Shown here: positions 49,446 to 58,489 of the stretch, piece by piece | How the letters are laid out: each line of letters opens with the position of its first letter | How positions within the stretch are numbered: position 1 is the first letter of the stretch | Assembly (NCBI RefSeq): GCF_001642995.1 | Contig: NZ_LOHS01000079.1 | Coordinates: forward strand, 1-64,000 | Length of the DNA stretch: 64,000 nt | Direction: 5' to 3' | DNA from: Streptomyces jeddahensis | Lineage (GTDB): Bacteria; Actinomycetota; Actinomycetes; Streptomycetales; Streptomycetaceae | Notes under the pieces: generated by a model | Databases searched by the model: none | The model's input: only the letters and a program-made list of their open reading frames with translations | What the model was told of the DNA's origin: nothing | Translations under genes and position numbers: made by a program

Positions 49446-50453
49446 ATGGATATATCGACACACAACACCCAAGCGCCTCCCCCGGCCCCACAGCCGGCCG
49501 CGACCGTGCAGAAGCGCGCGGCCCGCGGCGCCACCCGCCCCGGCGACCGGATCTTCCTCGGTCTCTCCCGCGGGTCTGGCATCTTCCTGCTGGTGATCAT
49601 GGCCGCGATCGCGGTCTTCCTCACCTATCGCGCCTCGCTCGCGATCAGCAAGGACGAGGGCAACTTCCTCACCACCTTCGAGTGGAACACCAACCTCAAC
49701 CCGCCGGTCTTCGGCATCGCCGTTCTGGCCTTCGGCACGGTGGTCTCCTCGATCATCGCCATGGTCATCGCGGTCCCGATCGCCGTCGCCATCGCGCTGT
49801 TCATCACGCACTACGCCCCGCGCAAGCTCGGCGGCCCCCTCGCATACGTGATCGACCTGCTCGCCGCCGTGCCGTCCATCGTGTACGGCCTCTGGGGCGC
49901 CCTCATCCTCGTACCGCAGATGGACGGCCTCTTCGGCTGGCTGGACAGCTACCTCGGCTGGACCGGCATCTTCTCCTGGGACGGAGGTCCCCCGCGCTCG
50001 ATGCTGACGGTCGGCATCCTGCTCGCGATCATGATCTTGCCGATCATCACCAACGTGAGCCGCGAGGTCTTCCGCCAGGTCCCGCAGATGCACGAGGAGG
50101 CGGCCCTGGCGCTCGGCGCCACCCGCTGGGAGGTCATCCGCATGTCGGTCCTCCCCTTCGGCCGCTCCGGCGTGATCTCCGCCTCGATGCTCGGCCTCGG
50201 CCGCGCCCTCGGCGAGACCATGGCCGTGGCCACCGTGCTCTCCCCCGACTTCGACATCCACGCCAGCCTGCTCAACGCGGGCGGCGGAACCTTCGCCCAG
50301 AACATCGCCAGCAAGTTCGGTGAGGCGTCCGAGTTCGGCCGTGACGCGCTGATCGCCTCTGGTCTGGTCCTGTTCGTCATCACCCTGCTGGTCAACGGCG
50401 CGGCCCGCGCGATCATCGCCCGCCGCAAGGAGTACTCGGGGGCCAACGCATGA
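49446..50453 (+). CDS. pstC: Phosphate ABC transporter permease PstC
   Basis: 335 residues with six membrane helices after a hydrophilic head and the permease EAA loop (EEAALALGATRWEVIRMSVL, then GLGRALGETMA). It forms the membrane channel with PstA. The ATG was chosen downstream of the pstS gap with CCGGAGA nearby. It overlaps pstA by four bases. Confidence 0.96.
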   Translation: MDISTHNTQAPPPAPQPAATVQKRAARGATRPGDRIFLGLSRGSGIFLLVIMAAIAVFLTYRASLAISKDEGNFLTTFEWNTNLNPPVFGIAVLAFGTVVSSIIAMVIAVPIAVAIALFITHYAPRKLGGPLAYVIDLLAAVPSIVYGLWGALILVPQMDGLFGWLDSYLGWTGIFSWDGGPPRSMLTVGILLAIMILPIITNVSREVFRQVPQMHEEAALALGATRWEVIRMSVLPFGRSGVISASMLGLGRALGETMAVATVLSPDFDIHASLLNAGGGTFAQNIASKFGEASEFGRDALIASGLVLFVITLLVNGAARAIIARRKEYSGANA

Positions 50454-51511
50454 GCAACGCCGTCATCGCCGACAAGCGCCCCAGCAGCCTGCATGGCGCC
50501 CGTCTGCCCAAGTGGTCCCCGTACGCCATCGCGGTCGGCTCCGTCGCCGTCGCGATCGCCATCGGCCTGGGCGCCGGCCTCGACAGCCGCATCCAGTGGG
50601 GCCTGATCGCCGCGATCCTCTTCGTCCTCGGCACGTACGGCATCGCCGCCCGCGTCGAGGGCTCCCGCCAGGCCAAGGACCGCATCGCCACGTCTCTGGT
50701 CTGGGTGGCCTTCCTGCTCGCCGTCGTCCCGCTGGTCTCCCTGATCTGGGAGACCGTGAAGCGCGGTGTGAAGGTCCTCGACATCTACTTCCTGACCCAC
50801 TCCATGGGCGTGGTCGCCGACTCCGAGCCGGGCGGCGGTATCTACCACGCCATCCTCGGCACCCTGGAGCAGGTCGGCCTCGCCACCCTGATCGCCGCGC
50901 CGATCGGCGTGCTCACCGCGATCTACCTGGTGGAGTACGGCAGCGGGAACCTCGCCCGGGCCATCACCTTCTTCGTCGACGTCATGACCGGTATCCCGTC
51001 GATCGTCGCGGGTCTGTTCATCCTCAGCCTCATGCTGATGCTGGAGCTGCAGCCCTTCGGCTTCGCCGGCTCGCTGGCGCTCGCGATCCTGATGATGCCG
51101 GTGGTCGTCCGCTCCACGGAGGAGATGCTCAAGCTCGTCCCGAACGAGCTGCGCGAGGCCTCCCTGGCGCTCGGCGTCCCCAAGTGGCGCACCATCCTGA
51201 AGGTGGTCGTACCGACCTCCATCGGCGGCATCACGACCGGCATCATGCTGGCGGTCGCCCGTATCACCGGTGAGACCGCACCGGTGCTGCTGCTGGTGTT
51301 CGGCAACAGCTTCATCAACGCCAACCCCTTCGAGGGTGCGCAGGCGTCGCTGCCGCTGTACATCTACCAGCAGTGGGCGAATAGCGCCGGCAACGAGGCG
51401 GCGTACGACCGCGCCTGGGCGGCGTCGCTCACGCTGATCGCCTTCGTGATGATCCTCAACCTGGTGGCCCGCGGCATCGCCCGCTGGAAGGCCCCGAAGA
51501 CCGGTCGCTGA
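50450..51511 (+). CDS. pstA: Phosphate ABC transporter permease PstA
   Basis: 353 residues, six or more membrane helices, EAA loop REASLALGVPKWRTILKVVV followed by ARITGETAPVLLL. It pairs with PstC to form the phosphate channel and is translationally coupled to it (ATGA). Confidence 0.96.
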   Translation: MSNAVIADKRPSSLHGARLPKWSPYAIAVGSVAVAIAIGLGAGLDSRIQWGLIAAILFVLGTYGIAARVEGSRQAKDRIATSLVWVAFLLAVVPLVSLIWETVKRGVKVLDIYFLTHSMGVVADSEPGGGIYHAILGTLEQVGLATLIAAPIGVLTAIYLVEYGSGNLARAITFFVDVMTGIPSIVAGLFILSLMLMLELQPFGFAGSLALAILMMPVVVRSTEEMLKLVPNELREASLALGVPKWRTILKVVVPTSIGGITTGIMLAVARITGETAPVLLLVFGNSFINANPFEGAQASLPLYIYQQWANSAGNEAAYDRAWAASLTLIAFVMILNLVARGIARWKAPKTGR

Positions 51512-51549
51512 CGCGACCCCACAGCGACTGATCTGGAAGTGAAGTAGTC

Positions 51550-52326
51550 ATGGCCAAGCGAATCGACGTAAGCGGTCTCACCGCCTACTACGGCTCCCAC
51601 AAGGCGATCGAAGACATCTCGATGACGGTCGAGCCGCGCTCGGTGACGGCCTTCATCGGCCCCTCCGGCTGCGGCAAGTCGACGTTCCTGCGCACGCTGA
51701 ACCGCATGCACGAGGTCACCCCCGGTGGCCGCGTCGAGGGCAAGGTGCTCCTGGACGACGAGGACCTGTACGGCGCCGGCGTCGACCCGGTCGCGGTGCG
51801 CCGCACGATCGGCATGGTCTTCCAGCGCCCCAACCCCTTCCCCACCATGTCGATCTACGACAACGTGGCGGCGGGCCTGCGCCTCAACGGCTCGTACAAG
51901 AAGAGCGAGCTGAACGACATCGTCGAGCGGTCCCTCAAGGGCGCGAACCTCTGGAACGAGGTCAAGGACCGCCTGAACAAGCCCGGCTCGGGCCTGTCCG
52001 GCGGCCAGCAGCAGCGTCTGTGCATCGCCCGCGCGATCGCCGTCGAGCCGGACGTCCTGCTGATGGACGAGCCCTGCTCCGCCCTGGACCCGATCTCGAC
52101 CCTCGCCATCGAGGACCTGATCGGCGACCTGAAGGAGCGCTTCACGATCGTCATCGTGACGCACAACATGCAGCAGGCGGCCCGCGTCTCCGACCGCACC
52201 GCGTTCTTCAACCTCGCCGCCGTCGGCCAGCCCGGCCGGCTCATCGAGATCGACGACACGGAGCGGATCTTCTCCAACCCGTCCGTCCAGGCGACCGAGG
52301 ACTACATCTCGGGCCGCTTCGGCTGA
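51550..52326 (+). CDS. pstB: Phosphate ABC transporter ATP-binding protein PstB
   Basis: 258 residues with Walker A IGPSGCGKSTFLR, signature LSGGQQQRL, Walker B DVLLMDEPCSALDP and the PstB-typical FQRPNPFPTMSIYDNV. It powers phosphate import. It is last in the pst operon and followed by a double hairpin. Confidence 0.97.
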   Translation: MAKRIDVSGLTAYYGSHKAIEDISMTVEPRSVTAFIGPSGCGKSTFLRTLNRMHEVTPGGRVEGKVLLDDEDLYGAGVDPVAVRRTIGMVFQRPNPFPTMSIYDNVAAGLRLNGSYKKSELNDIVERSLKGANLWNEVKDRLNKPGSGLSGGQQQRLCIARAIAVEPDVLLMDEPCSALDPISTLAIEDLIGDLKERFTIVIVTHNMQQAARVSDRTAFFNLAAVGQPGRLIEIDDTERIFSNPSVQATEDYISGRFG

Positions 52327-52338
52327 TCCCGCCGGACC

Positions 52339-52409
52339 CCTTGCGGTGCTGCATGGCGGTGCCACCGCAAGGAAAAGGGCCCGCCCCCTGGCTCCCGGGG
52401 GGCGGGCCC
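52339..52409 (+). terminator. Double hairpin terminator of the pst operon
   Basis: CCTTGCGGTG/CACCGCAAGG (52339-52372) is followed by GGGCCCGCCCCC/GGGGGCGGGCCC (52377-52409). The second is a perfect 12-base stem followed by ATTTTCG, the closest thing to a classic intrinsic terminator in the window. Confidence 0.9.
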
Positions 52410-52451
52410 ATTTTCGTTCCGCTACGTGTGCGTCTGCCCTTTGCGGCACCA

Positions 52452-52607
52452 TCGTGGCTGGTCGCGCAGTTCCCCGCGCCCCTTCAGGGCGCTACCGCTG
52501 CGTGCGCAGTGGGCGCCGCGCCGCAACCCCTACCGCTGTGGGCAATCGTTCCGCAGGGCTGGGGGCACCTCCCAGCGGTAGCTGGGGGAGGGTGGGCACA
52601 GCCCCAC
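52452..52607 (+). repeat. Composite repeat: family B then family A, left of the pit block
   Basis: The family B part, TCGTGGCTGGTCGCGCAGTT then CCCCGCGCCCCTTCAGGGCGCT, spans 52452-52493. Family A, GTGGGCAATCGTTCCGCAGG to GGGTGGGCACAGCCCCAC, spans 52538-52607. The same pair in the same order recurs at 54983-55125. The composite fills most of the 325-base gap between pstB and pit. Confidence 0.85.
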
Positions 52608-52651
52608 GACGGCGGGCACCCCGACAACTAGGGCAGCCACTCATGAGGGGG

Positions 52652-53650
52652 CTAGCCAAAGGCCAGCAGCACAACCCAATAGCTGAGCGCAGCGACAACG
52701 GCAGCAGCCGGCATGGTGATGAACCACCCAAGAACAATGTTCTTGGCAACCCCCCACCGCACAGCATTAACCCGCTTCGTCGCCCCCACACCCATAATCG
52801 CCGACGTGATCACATGCGTCGTCGAAATAGGCGCATGAAAAAGAAACGCGGAGCCGAACATGATCGACGCCCCCGTCGTCTCCGCGGCAAACCCCTGCGG
52901 CGGATCCAACTCAATGATCTTCCGCCCCAGCGTCCGCATGATGCGCCACCCACCCGCATACGTGCCCAGCGACAGCATCACCGCACAGACGATCTTCACC
53001 CAGACCGGAATCGGATCCCCGTAGTCCTCGACATCGGCGATGACCAGCGCCATCACCACGATGCCCATCGTCTTCTGCGCGTCCTGCAGACCATGCCCGA
53101 GCGCCATACCGGCCGCCGACACCGTCTGCGCGATACGGAACCCGCGCTTGGCCTTGCTCGGATTGGTCTTGCGGAAGATCCACATGATCGCGCACATCAC
53201 GAGATAACCGGCAGTGAGACCGACGACCGGCGACACGAACATCGGAATGATGATCTTGTCGACGACCCCGCTCCAGTACACGGTGATGCCACCCGCGAGC
53301 GCCGCGCCCACCATGCCGCCGAAGAGCGCGTGCGACGAGGACGACGGCAGCCCGAAGTACCAGGTGATCAGGTTCCAGATGATCGCGCCGACGAGCGCGG
53401 CGAAGAGGATGCCCATCCCCTTGTGGCCCTCGGGCGTGGCGATCAGGCCCTCACTGACGGTCTTGGCGACCCCGCTGCCGAGGAACGCGCCGGCGAGGTT
53501 CATCACCGCGGCCATCGCGAGCGCCGCGCGCGGGGTCAGCGCCCGCGTGGACACGGATGTCGCGATCGCGTTGGCCGAGTCGTGGAAACCGTTCGTATAC
53601 GTGAAAAAAAGCGCGACCCCAATGGTCACGACCAGGGCAAACGTGTCCAC
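52652..53650 (-). CDS. pit: Low-affinity inorganic phosphate transporter (Pit family)
   Basis: 332 residues, about ten helices, with the duplicated PiT signatures TYTNGFHDSANAIATSVSTR and GWRIMRTLGRKIIELDPPQG followed by APISTTHVITSAI. It takes up phosphate, usually as a metal-phosphate complex, with protons. GTG start six bases after the DUF47 stop, so translation is coupled. The 3' third uses more A/T-ending codons than its neighbours and ends next to a composite repeat. Confidence 0.95.
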   Translation of the reverse strand: MDTFALVVTIGVALFFTYTNGFHDSANAIATSVSTRALTPRAALAMAAVMNLAGAFLGSGVAKTVSEGLIATPEGHKGMGILFAALVGAIIWNLITWYFGLPSSSSHALFGGMVGAALAGGITVYWSGVVDKIIIPMFVSPVVGLTAGYLVMCAIMWIFRKTNPSKAKRGFRIAQTVSAAGMALGHGLQDAQKTMGIVVMALVIADVEDYGDPIPVWVKIVCAVMLSLGTYAGGWRIMRTLGRKIIELDPPQGFAAETTGASIMFGSAFLFHAPISTTHVITSAIMGVGATKRVNAVRWGVAKNIVLGWFITMPAAAVVAALSYWVVLLAFG

Positions 53651-53656
53651 GAAGCC

Positions 53657-54277
53657 TCAGGACTCCTTGACCGCGATGGTCTCCACCGTGTTGGCCACGT
53701 GCTCGAACGCGTCAGCCGCCTCCTCCAGCACATCCACGATCTGCTTGAGCTTCAGCACCTCGATGGCGTCGTACTTGCCGTTGAAGAGGTGGGCCAGCAG
53801 CTTGCGGTGGATCTGGTCGGCCTGGTTCTCGAGGCGGTTGACCTCGATCCAGTACTCGGTGAGGTTCTCCATCGTCCGCAGGTGGGGCATCGCCTCGGCG
53901 GTCAGCTCGGCAGCCCGCGCCAGCACCTCGATCTGCTGCTCGACGCCCTTCGGGAGCTCCTCGATCTGGTACAGCACGACCAGGTCGACGGCCTCCTCCA
54001 TGAAGTCCATGATGTCGTCGAGGGACGAGGCGAGGGAGTAAATGTCCTCACGGTCGAAAGGCGTGATGAAGGAGGAGTTCAGCTGATGGAAGATCGCGTG
54101 AGTAGCGTCGTCTCCCGCGTGCTCCGCGGCCCTCATCCGTTCCGCGATCTCGGCCCGGGCGGAGGCGTCCGCCCCGAGCAGTTCCATGAGGAGCTTCGAG
54201 CCCGTGACGATGTTGTCCGCGGAGGCGGCGAACATGTCGTAGAAGCTCGTCTCCCTGGGGGTCAGACGAAAGCGCAC
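53657..54277 (-). CDS. DUF47 / PhoU-like Pit accessory protein
   Basis: 206 residues, all helical, with PhoU-like repeats: FYDMFAASADNIVTGSKLLM, SFITPFDREDIYSLASSLDD, IMDFMEEAVDL and LENQADQIHRKLLAHLFNG. DUF47 proteins act as regulators or chaperones of Pit transporters, and this gene precedes pit as in many bacteria. GTG start with GAGGA six bases upstream. Confidence 0.93.
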   Translation of the reverse strand: MRFRLTPRETSFYDMFAASADNIVTGSKLLMELLGADASARAEIAERMRAAEHAGDDATHAIFHQLNSSFITPFDREDIYSLASSLDDIMDFMEEAVDLVVLYQIEELPKGVEQQIEVLARAAELTAEAMPHLRTMENLTEYWIEVNRLENQADQIHRKLLAHLFNGKYDAIEVLKLKQIVDVLEEAADAFEHVANTVETIAVKES

Positions 54278-54448
54278 GTGGGATCCTCGGGGTGCTTTGG
54301 TTTCGATCGGTGCTCTGATGTCGGTCAGGGTGATGCTAGGCGCATCATCCGGCCACGGCGAACCGGCGTTTCCCAGTGTCGCCCATGAAGCACAGTGGCC
54401 AGCACGGGGTCCCGTCAACCGTTCAGTACCCAGGAAAATTCGGTACCA

Positions 54449-54467
54449 TATACCCAGTAGGGGTATA
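54449..54467. promoter_or_regulatory. CsoR operator
   Basis: TATACCC-AGTA-GGGGTATA matches the known copper-CsoR operator type (ATACCCCT...GGGGTAT palindromes). It lies 43 bases before csoR, in the gap shared with the divergent DUF47-pit operon. Confidence 0.75.
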
Positions 54468-54509
54468 CGGAACAAGCCAGACCAGCAGCCACTGCAGCAG
54501 GAGGACGCG

Positions 54510-54929
54510 ATGACGACCGCCAAGGCCGACGCGACGACCGGCGAAGCGCCCTCCACGACCACAGCGGCCACCGACGCCACAGAGGTCCCCGGCGTGACGG
54601 ACGCGACAGCCGCGAGCGGCCAGATCGTGACGGACCACGACCGCGGCATCCACGGCTACCACAAGCAGAAGGAAGAGCACCTCAAGCGCCTGCGCCGCAT
54701 CGAGGGCCAGATCCGCGGCCTGCAGCGCATGGTCGACGAGGACGTCTACTGCATCGACATACTCACCCAGGTCTCGGCATCCACCAAGGCCCTGCAGTCC
54801 TTCGCCCTCCAGCTCCTCGAGGAACACCTCCGCCACTGCGTCGCCGACGCGGCCCTCAAGGGCGGCGAAGAAATCGACGCAAAGGTAGAAGAAGCCACCA
54901 AGGCAATCGCCCGCCTACTGCGCACCTAG
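54510..54929 (+). CDS. csoR: Copper-sensing repressor CsoR-like (DUF156)
   Basis: 139 residues with a 45-residue Thr/Ala-rich N-terminal extension and a DUF156 core RLRRIEGQIRGLQRMVDEDV. The Cys-His-Cys copper site is complete: C in DVYCIDILTQVSA, H and C in EEHLRHCV. Cu(I) binding releases the repressor from DNA. AGGAGG ribosome site; operator upstream. No copper pump gene follows directly, unlike the usual csoR-copA order. Confidence 0.9.
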   Translation: MTTAKADATTGEAPSTTTAATDATEVPGVTDATAASGQIVTDHDRGIHGYHKQKEEHLKRLRRIEGQIRGLQRMVDEDVYCIDILTQVSASTKALQSFALQLLEEHLRHCVADAALKGGEEIDAKVEEATKAIARLLRT

Positions 54930-54982
54930 CGCTCCGCGGGAAGCGCCGCGATATGCCGCGATCGTCTTCGTCTGCGGCACCG

Positions 54983-55125
54983 TCGTGGCTGGTCGCGCAG
55001 TTCCCCGCGCCCCTTCAGGGCGCTGCCGCGCCACCACCGACCGCTGTGGGCAATCGTTCCGCAGGGCTGGGGGCACCTCCTGGGGGTACCCCCAGCGTTA
55101 GCTGGGGAGGGTGGGCACAGCCCAC
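54983..55125 (+). repeat. Composite repeat: family B then family A, right of csoR
   Basis: Family B at 54983-55024 is identical over 40 bases to the copy at 52452. Family A is at 55046-55125 with a longer centre (CACCTCCTGGGGGTACCCCC). Both composites face the same way and enclose pit, DUF47 and csoR. Confidence 0.85.
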
Positions 55126-55179
55126 GACGTACGGCCACCCGACAACTAGCGCGCCCAACGAATCGGACGGCGCCCCCGA

Positions 55180-55374
55180 CTAGCAGCAGTACTTAGACGC
55201 CCCGAAGTCGGAGTCCCGCTCAGAGACCCGCAAGACCTCATCAATGAGGTCAGAACTAAGCCGCTCCTCCCGCGAAGCGGACGCCGCGATAATGAGCTCC
55301 CCGCACAACTCGATCTCGGCAAGGGCAACGTGGTCCTGAACACCCGTACCGCCGCGCACCGGAGCCACGTTCAT
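55180..55374 (-). CDS. Small conserved-type acidic protein, function unknown
   Basis: 64 residues: MNVAPVRGGTGVQDHVALAE then IELCGELIIAASASREERLS and a C-terminal DFGASKYCC with a terminal Cys-Cys. GGGAGAGG lies just before the ATG. The AEIELCGELIIAASA core resembles short streptomycete proteins of unknown role that I recall near regulatory genes. It is soluble and helical. A member of that group is likely, but no function can be stated. Confidence 0.72.
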   Translation of the reverse strand: MNVAPVRGGTGVQDHVALAEIELCGELIIAASASREERLSSDLIDEVLRVSERDSDFGASKYCC

Positions 55375-55508
55375 CACCTCTCCCTGCCGCCCGCCGCAGC
55401 CGACTTCCAAGAGTAGGGAGAGCCCTACGCACCGCGCATGGCACGGAAGGACCATTTCCAGCCGCCCGCCCGGGTCGGCCCCAGAGCGCCACCCGCGCGG
55501 CCGCCGGG

Positions 55509-56360
55509 TCACTCCTCCGCGATCTTCCCCGCGAAGATGTCCTCCGCGTCCGGCAGTTCCACACTCACCGGCACCCCGAAGTCGTACAACAACGTGGTCG
55601 ACGCCACATCGACGTCCCGCTTCTTCCCGCCGCCGTCCCCGTTGTTGGCGAAACTGAACTGGTGCCGGACCTTCCGCACCCGCCCCTGGTCGTCAAGGTA
55701 CGCATCGAACGGCACCTCCCCCTTGGCGAACCCTTTCGCCGCCGCCTTGAACGCACCACGCTGACCGTCCGACGCCCGCTTCGCGGCCCGAGCCAGAACG
55801 GCGGTGCCCCGGTAGTGCCGGACGGGCGTCCCCGCGACCTCCGATTCCCCCACATACGTCACATCCTGCGCACCCCGCAGGAGTTCGGCGGCGGCGAGCG
55901 GATCGGTGGCACCGCCGGTGACGAGGTTGCCGTCGGACAGCGTGGTGGTGTCAACGCGCACCCACTTGTCCGCGGGCACGCCCGCGCCCCGGTTCTTCAT
56001 GTACAGCGCGCCGGGCGCGAGCAGTTCGGTGATCGGCCGGTGCTTGTCGACCCCGGCCGGGTCCTGCGGCAGCACGACCTTCAGCCGCCCGAGCCGCGCC
56101 CGGTAGTCATAGACGCCCTCGCCGCGGATGGTCACACGCGTGCCCCCGGTGGCCATCTCCATCGACGTACGCGCTTTGGAGGAGCCCTGCTGGACCAGGA
56201 TGTCGGCGGCCTGGCGCACGGCGTCGACGGGATCGGCGGGGCGCTGGCTGTCGGCGGCGGCTCCGCTGCCGGAACAGCCGGTGGCGCCGGACATCAACCC
56301 CATCGCCGCGGCGGCCGCGGCGAACACCGTGCCCCTCCTGCCCTGCTGCTGCACCACCAT
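55509..56360 (-). CDS. Putative lipoprotein of LppX/LprG-like type
   Basis: 283 residues. The signal peptide ends in MSGATGCSGSG with a lipidation Cys. A half-barrel-like pattern follows: SSKARTSMEMATGGTRVTIR, YDYRARLGRLKVVLP, GALYMKNRGAGVPADKWVRV and a C-terminal VASTTLLYDFGVPVSVELPD. This beta pattern resembles the LppX/LprAFG or LolA-like lipid-binding fold. Possibly it carries lipids at the outer face of the membrane. It is divergent from the 56-residue gene. Confidence 0.8.
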   Translation of the reverse strand: MVVQQQGRRGTVFAAAAAAMGLMSGATGCSGSGAAADSQRPADPVDAVRQAADILVQQGSSKARTSMEMATGGTRVTIRGEGVYDYRARLGRLKVVLPQDPAGVDKHRPITELLAPGALYMKNRGAGVPADKWVRVDTTTLSDGNLVTGGATDPLAAAELLRGAQDVTYVGESEVAGTPVRHYRGTAVLARAAKRASDGQRGAFKAAAKGFAKGEVPFDAYLDDQGRVRKVRHQFSFANNGDGGGKKRDVDVASTTLLYDFGVPVSVELPDAEDIFAGKIAEE

Positions 56361-56497
56361 CGCCCGCCGACCCCCAAGCCTGTCTCTGCGTGTCGGACCC
56401 CCTGTCGTTCCGCTTAACGACGGGTCGGGAAGGTCGTCACGCGCCTGGAGTGCACAGAACGCGCCAGATTCGCACGGGCGCTCGGTACCGTATAGCC

Positions 56498-56668
56498 GTG
56501 GCGCAACAGCAACAGACAGCAGAGCCCATACCGGACGAACACCGCACGACGACGGTGGAGAAGGGTCGTTTCTGCGTCGCCCACTGCACCTGCGGCTGGC
56601 GCGGCCCTGCCCGCAGAGCGCGCAGCCTGGCCCGCACCGACGCGGAGTCCCACAGCACGGCGCCCTGA
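56498..56668 (+). CDS. Small Cys-rich protein
   Basis: 56 residues from a GTG: a Gln-rich start (MAQQQQTAEPIPDEH), then GRFCVAHCTCGWRGPARRAR with three closely spaced Cys that may bind a metal, and a polar tail. No clear ribosome site; a leaderless mRNA is possible. It resembles short streptomycete proteins annotated only as hypothetical. Its gene lies just upstream of the flavoenzyme gene. Confidence 0.65.
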   Translation: MAQQQQTAEPIPDEHRTTTVEKGRFCVAHCTCGWRGPARRARSLARTDAESHSTAP

Positions 56669-56760
56669 ACCCCAGGAAGCCGCGGAACGTTTCGCTCCAC
56701 CGTGGAACCCCTGCCCCTCAGCCCCGTCTGGTTCCAAGAGGAACCACGGGGAGGGCGCTC

Positions 56761-58341
56761 ATGTTGCGGCGTACGTTCATCACGGCGGTGCCGGCCGCGC
56801 TGGCCGCGGGAGCCGCCACAGCATGCAGCAGCACGACCGGCGACGGCGGCAACGGCGAGTCCTCCGCAGCCACGGACACCGCGGACACGGCGGGCACCAG
56901 CACGGCGTCCGGCGCCGCGACCACGGGATCCCCCGGCGCTGGCTGGAATGCGCTCGCCAAGGACCTCGACGGGCCGCTCGTCCGGCCGGGTGACTCCGCC
57001 TGGGCATCGGCCCGACAGCTCTACAACACCCGCTTCGACACCCTGAACCCCGCCGCCGTCGCCTACGTCGCGCACGCCGACGACATCCGCACGGTCCTCT
57101 CCTACGCCCGCGCCCACAAGGTCCCCGTCGCCATCCGCAACGGCGGCCACTCCTACGCCGGCTGGTCGTCGGGCGACGGCCGCCTCATCGTCGACGTGTC
57201 GAAGCTCGCCACGGTCCGGGCCTCCGGCGGCGAGGCCGTCATCGGCGCCGGCGCCAAACTCATCGACGTCTATCGCGGGCTCGCGGCGAAGGGCGTGACG
57301 ATCCCCGCGGGCTCCTGCCCCAGCGTCGGCGTCTCGGGCCTCACCCTCGGCGGCGGCCACGGCGTCGTCTCGCGGGCATACGGCCTGACCTGCGACAGCC
57401 TCATCCAGGCCACGCTGATCACGGCCGACGACAGGCAACTCACGGCGAACGCGAAGGAGAACAGCGACCTCTTCTGGGCCCTGCGCGGCGCCGGCAACGG
57501 CAACTTCGGCGTCGTCACAGAGCTCCGCTTCCGTACGCACCCGGCACCGCAGGGCGTCACCGCCACCATGTCCTGGCCCTGGTCCCGAGCCGCCGCCGTT
57601 CTGACGGCATGGCAGGAGTGGGGTCCCGACCAGCCCGACGAGATCTGGTCGTCCTGCCATCTCGAGAACGCCGCGGGCGGCACCCCCGCCGTCGCCGTCA
57701 GGGCGTTCTCCCTCGGCACCTACGGCGAGCTGCAGAACGCCGTCGACCGGCTGGCCTCCGCGATCGGCGCCCCGGCGAGCAACGTCTCGCTGAAACGCCG
57801 GTCGTACGAGCAGTCGATGGAGTTCTACGCCGGCTGCTCCGCATACGCCGACGACGCGATGTGCCACCTCCCCGGCTCCACGCCCGGCCGGAACCCGCAG
57901 GGCGCGCTCGGCCGCGAGACGTACGCCGCCGCGTCGGATTTCTTCGACCGGTCGATCTCCGCGGACGGTGTCCGGACGCTGCTGAACCGGATCCGCTCCG
58001 TCAGCGGCGGCACGGGCAGCATCGCCCTGACCGCGCTCGGCGGCGCCGTGAACCGCGTCGACCCGACGGCCACCGCCTTCGTCCACCGCCGCTCGCGCAT
58101 GCTCGCGCAGTACATCGCAGCCTGGCGCCCCGGCACGGCGGGCACAGCGGCCCGCTCCTGGCTGGCCGAAACCCACCGCTCCATGGCCCCCCACGCCTCA
58201 GGAGCGGCCTACCAGAACTACTCGGACCCCACCCTCACGAACTGGCGCAGGGCGTACTACGGGGACTCGGCCCCCCGCCTGCAGAAACTGAAGACCAAGT
58301 ACGACCCGAAGGGCTTCTTCGCCTACCCCCAGGCGCTCTAA
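56761..58341 (+). CDS. Exported FAD-linked oxidoreductase, berberine-bridge-enzyme type
   Basis: 526 residues. The N-terminus MLRRTFITAVPAALAAGAAT then ACS has a twin-arginine motif and a possible lipobox. The FAD domain carries the likely bicovalent anchors His in NGGHSYAG and Cys in GSCPSVGVSGLTLGGG, and the BBE C-terminal domain ends YQNYSDPTLTNWRRAYYG. Relatives oxidise alcohols, sugars or alkaloid-like compounds and make hydrogen peroxide. The ATG at 56761 has GGAGGG upstream. The substrate is unknown. Confidence 0.92.
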   Translation: MLRRTFITAVPAALAAGAATACSSTTGDGGNGESSAATDTADTAGTSTASGAATTGSPGAGWNALAKDLDGPLVRPGDSAWASARQLYNTRFDTLNPAAVAYVAHADDIRTVLSYARAHKVPVAIRNGGHSYAGWSSGDGRLIVDVSKLATVRASGGEAVIGAGAKLIDVYRGLAAKGVTIPAGSCPSVGVSGLTLGGGHGVVSRAYGLTCDSLIQATLITADDRQLTANAKENSDLFWALRGAGNGNFGVVTELRFRTHPAPQGVTATMSWPWSRAAAVLTAWQEWGPDQPDEIWSSCHLENAAGGTPAVAVRAFSLGTYGELQNAVDRLASAIGAPASNVSLKRRSYEQSMEFYAGCSAYADDAMCHLPGSTPGRNPQGALGRETYAAASDFFDRSISADGVRTLLNRIRSVSGGTGSIALTALGGAVNRVDPTATAFVHRRSRMLAQYIAAWRPGTAGTAARSWLAETHRSMAPHASGAAYQNYSDPTLTNWRRAYYGDSAPRLQKLKTKYDPKGFFAYPQAL

Positions 58342-58371
58342 GCAGGTGGGATGAGGTCGGCTGCGGTTCGG

Positions 58372-58440
58372 CAGCGCCCCAAAGGGGCGCGGGGCTGTAT
58401 CGATATGCGGCTCCGCCGCGGGGGCGCGACCAGCCACGAC
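58372..58440 (-). repeat. Family B dispersed repeat, reversed
   Basis: AGCGCCCCAAAGGGGCGCGG to GGGCGCGACCAGCCACGA is the reverse complement of the family B core, with an extra hairpin (GCGGCTCCGCCGC) in the middle. It separates the flavoenzyme and regulator genes, which converge here. Confidence 0.75.
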
Positions 58441-58489
58441 GGCGCCGCAGCGAGAACACGACACATCGCGGCCCTTCCAGCGCGGAGCG

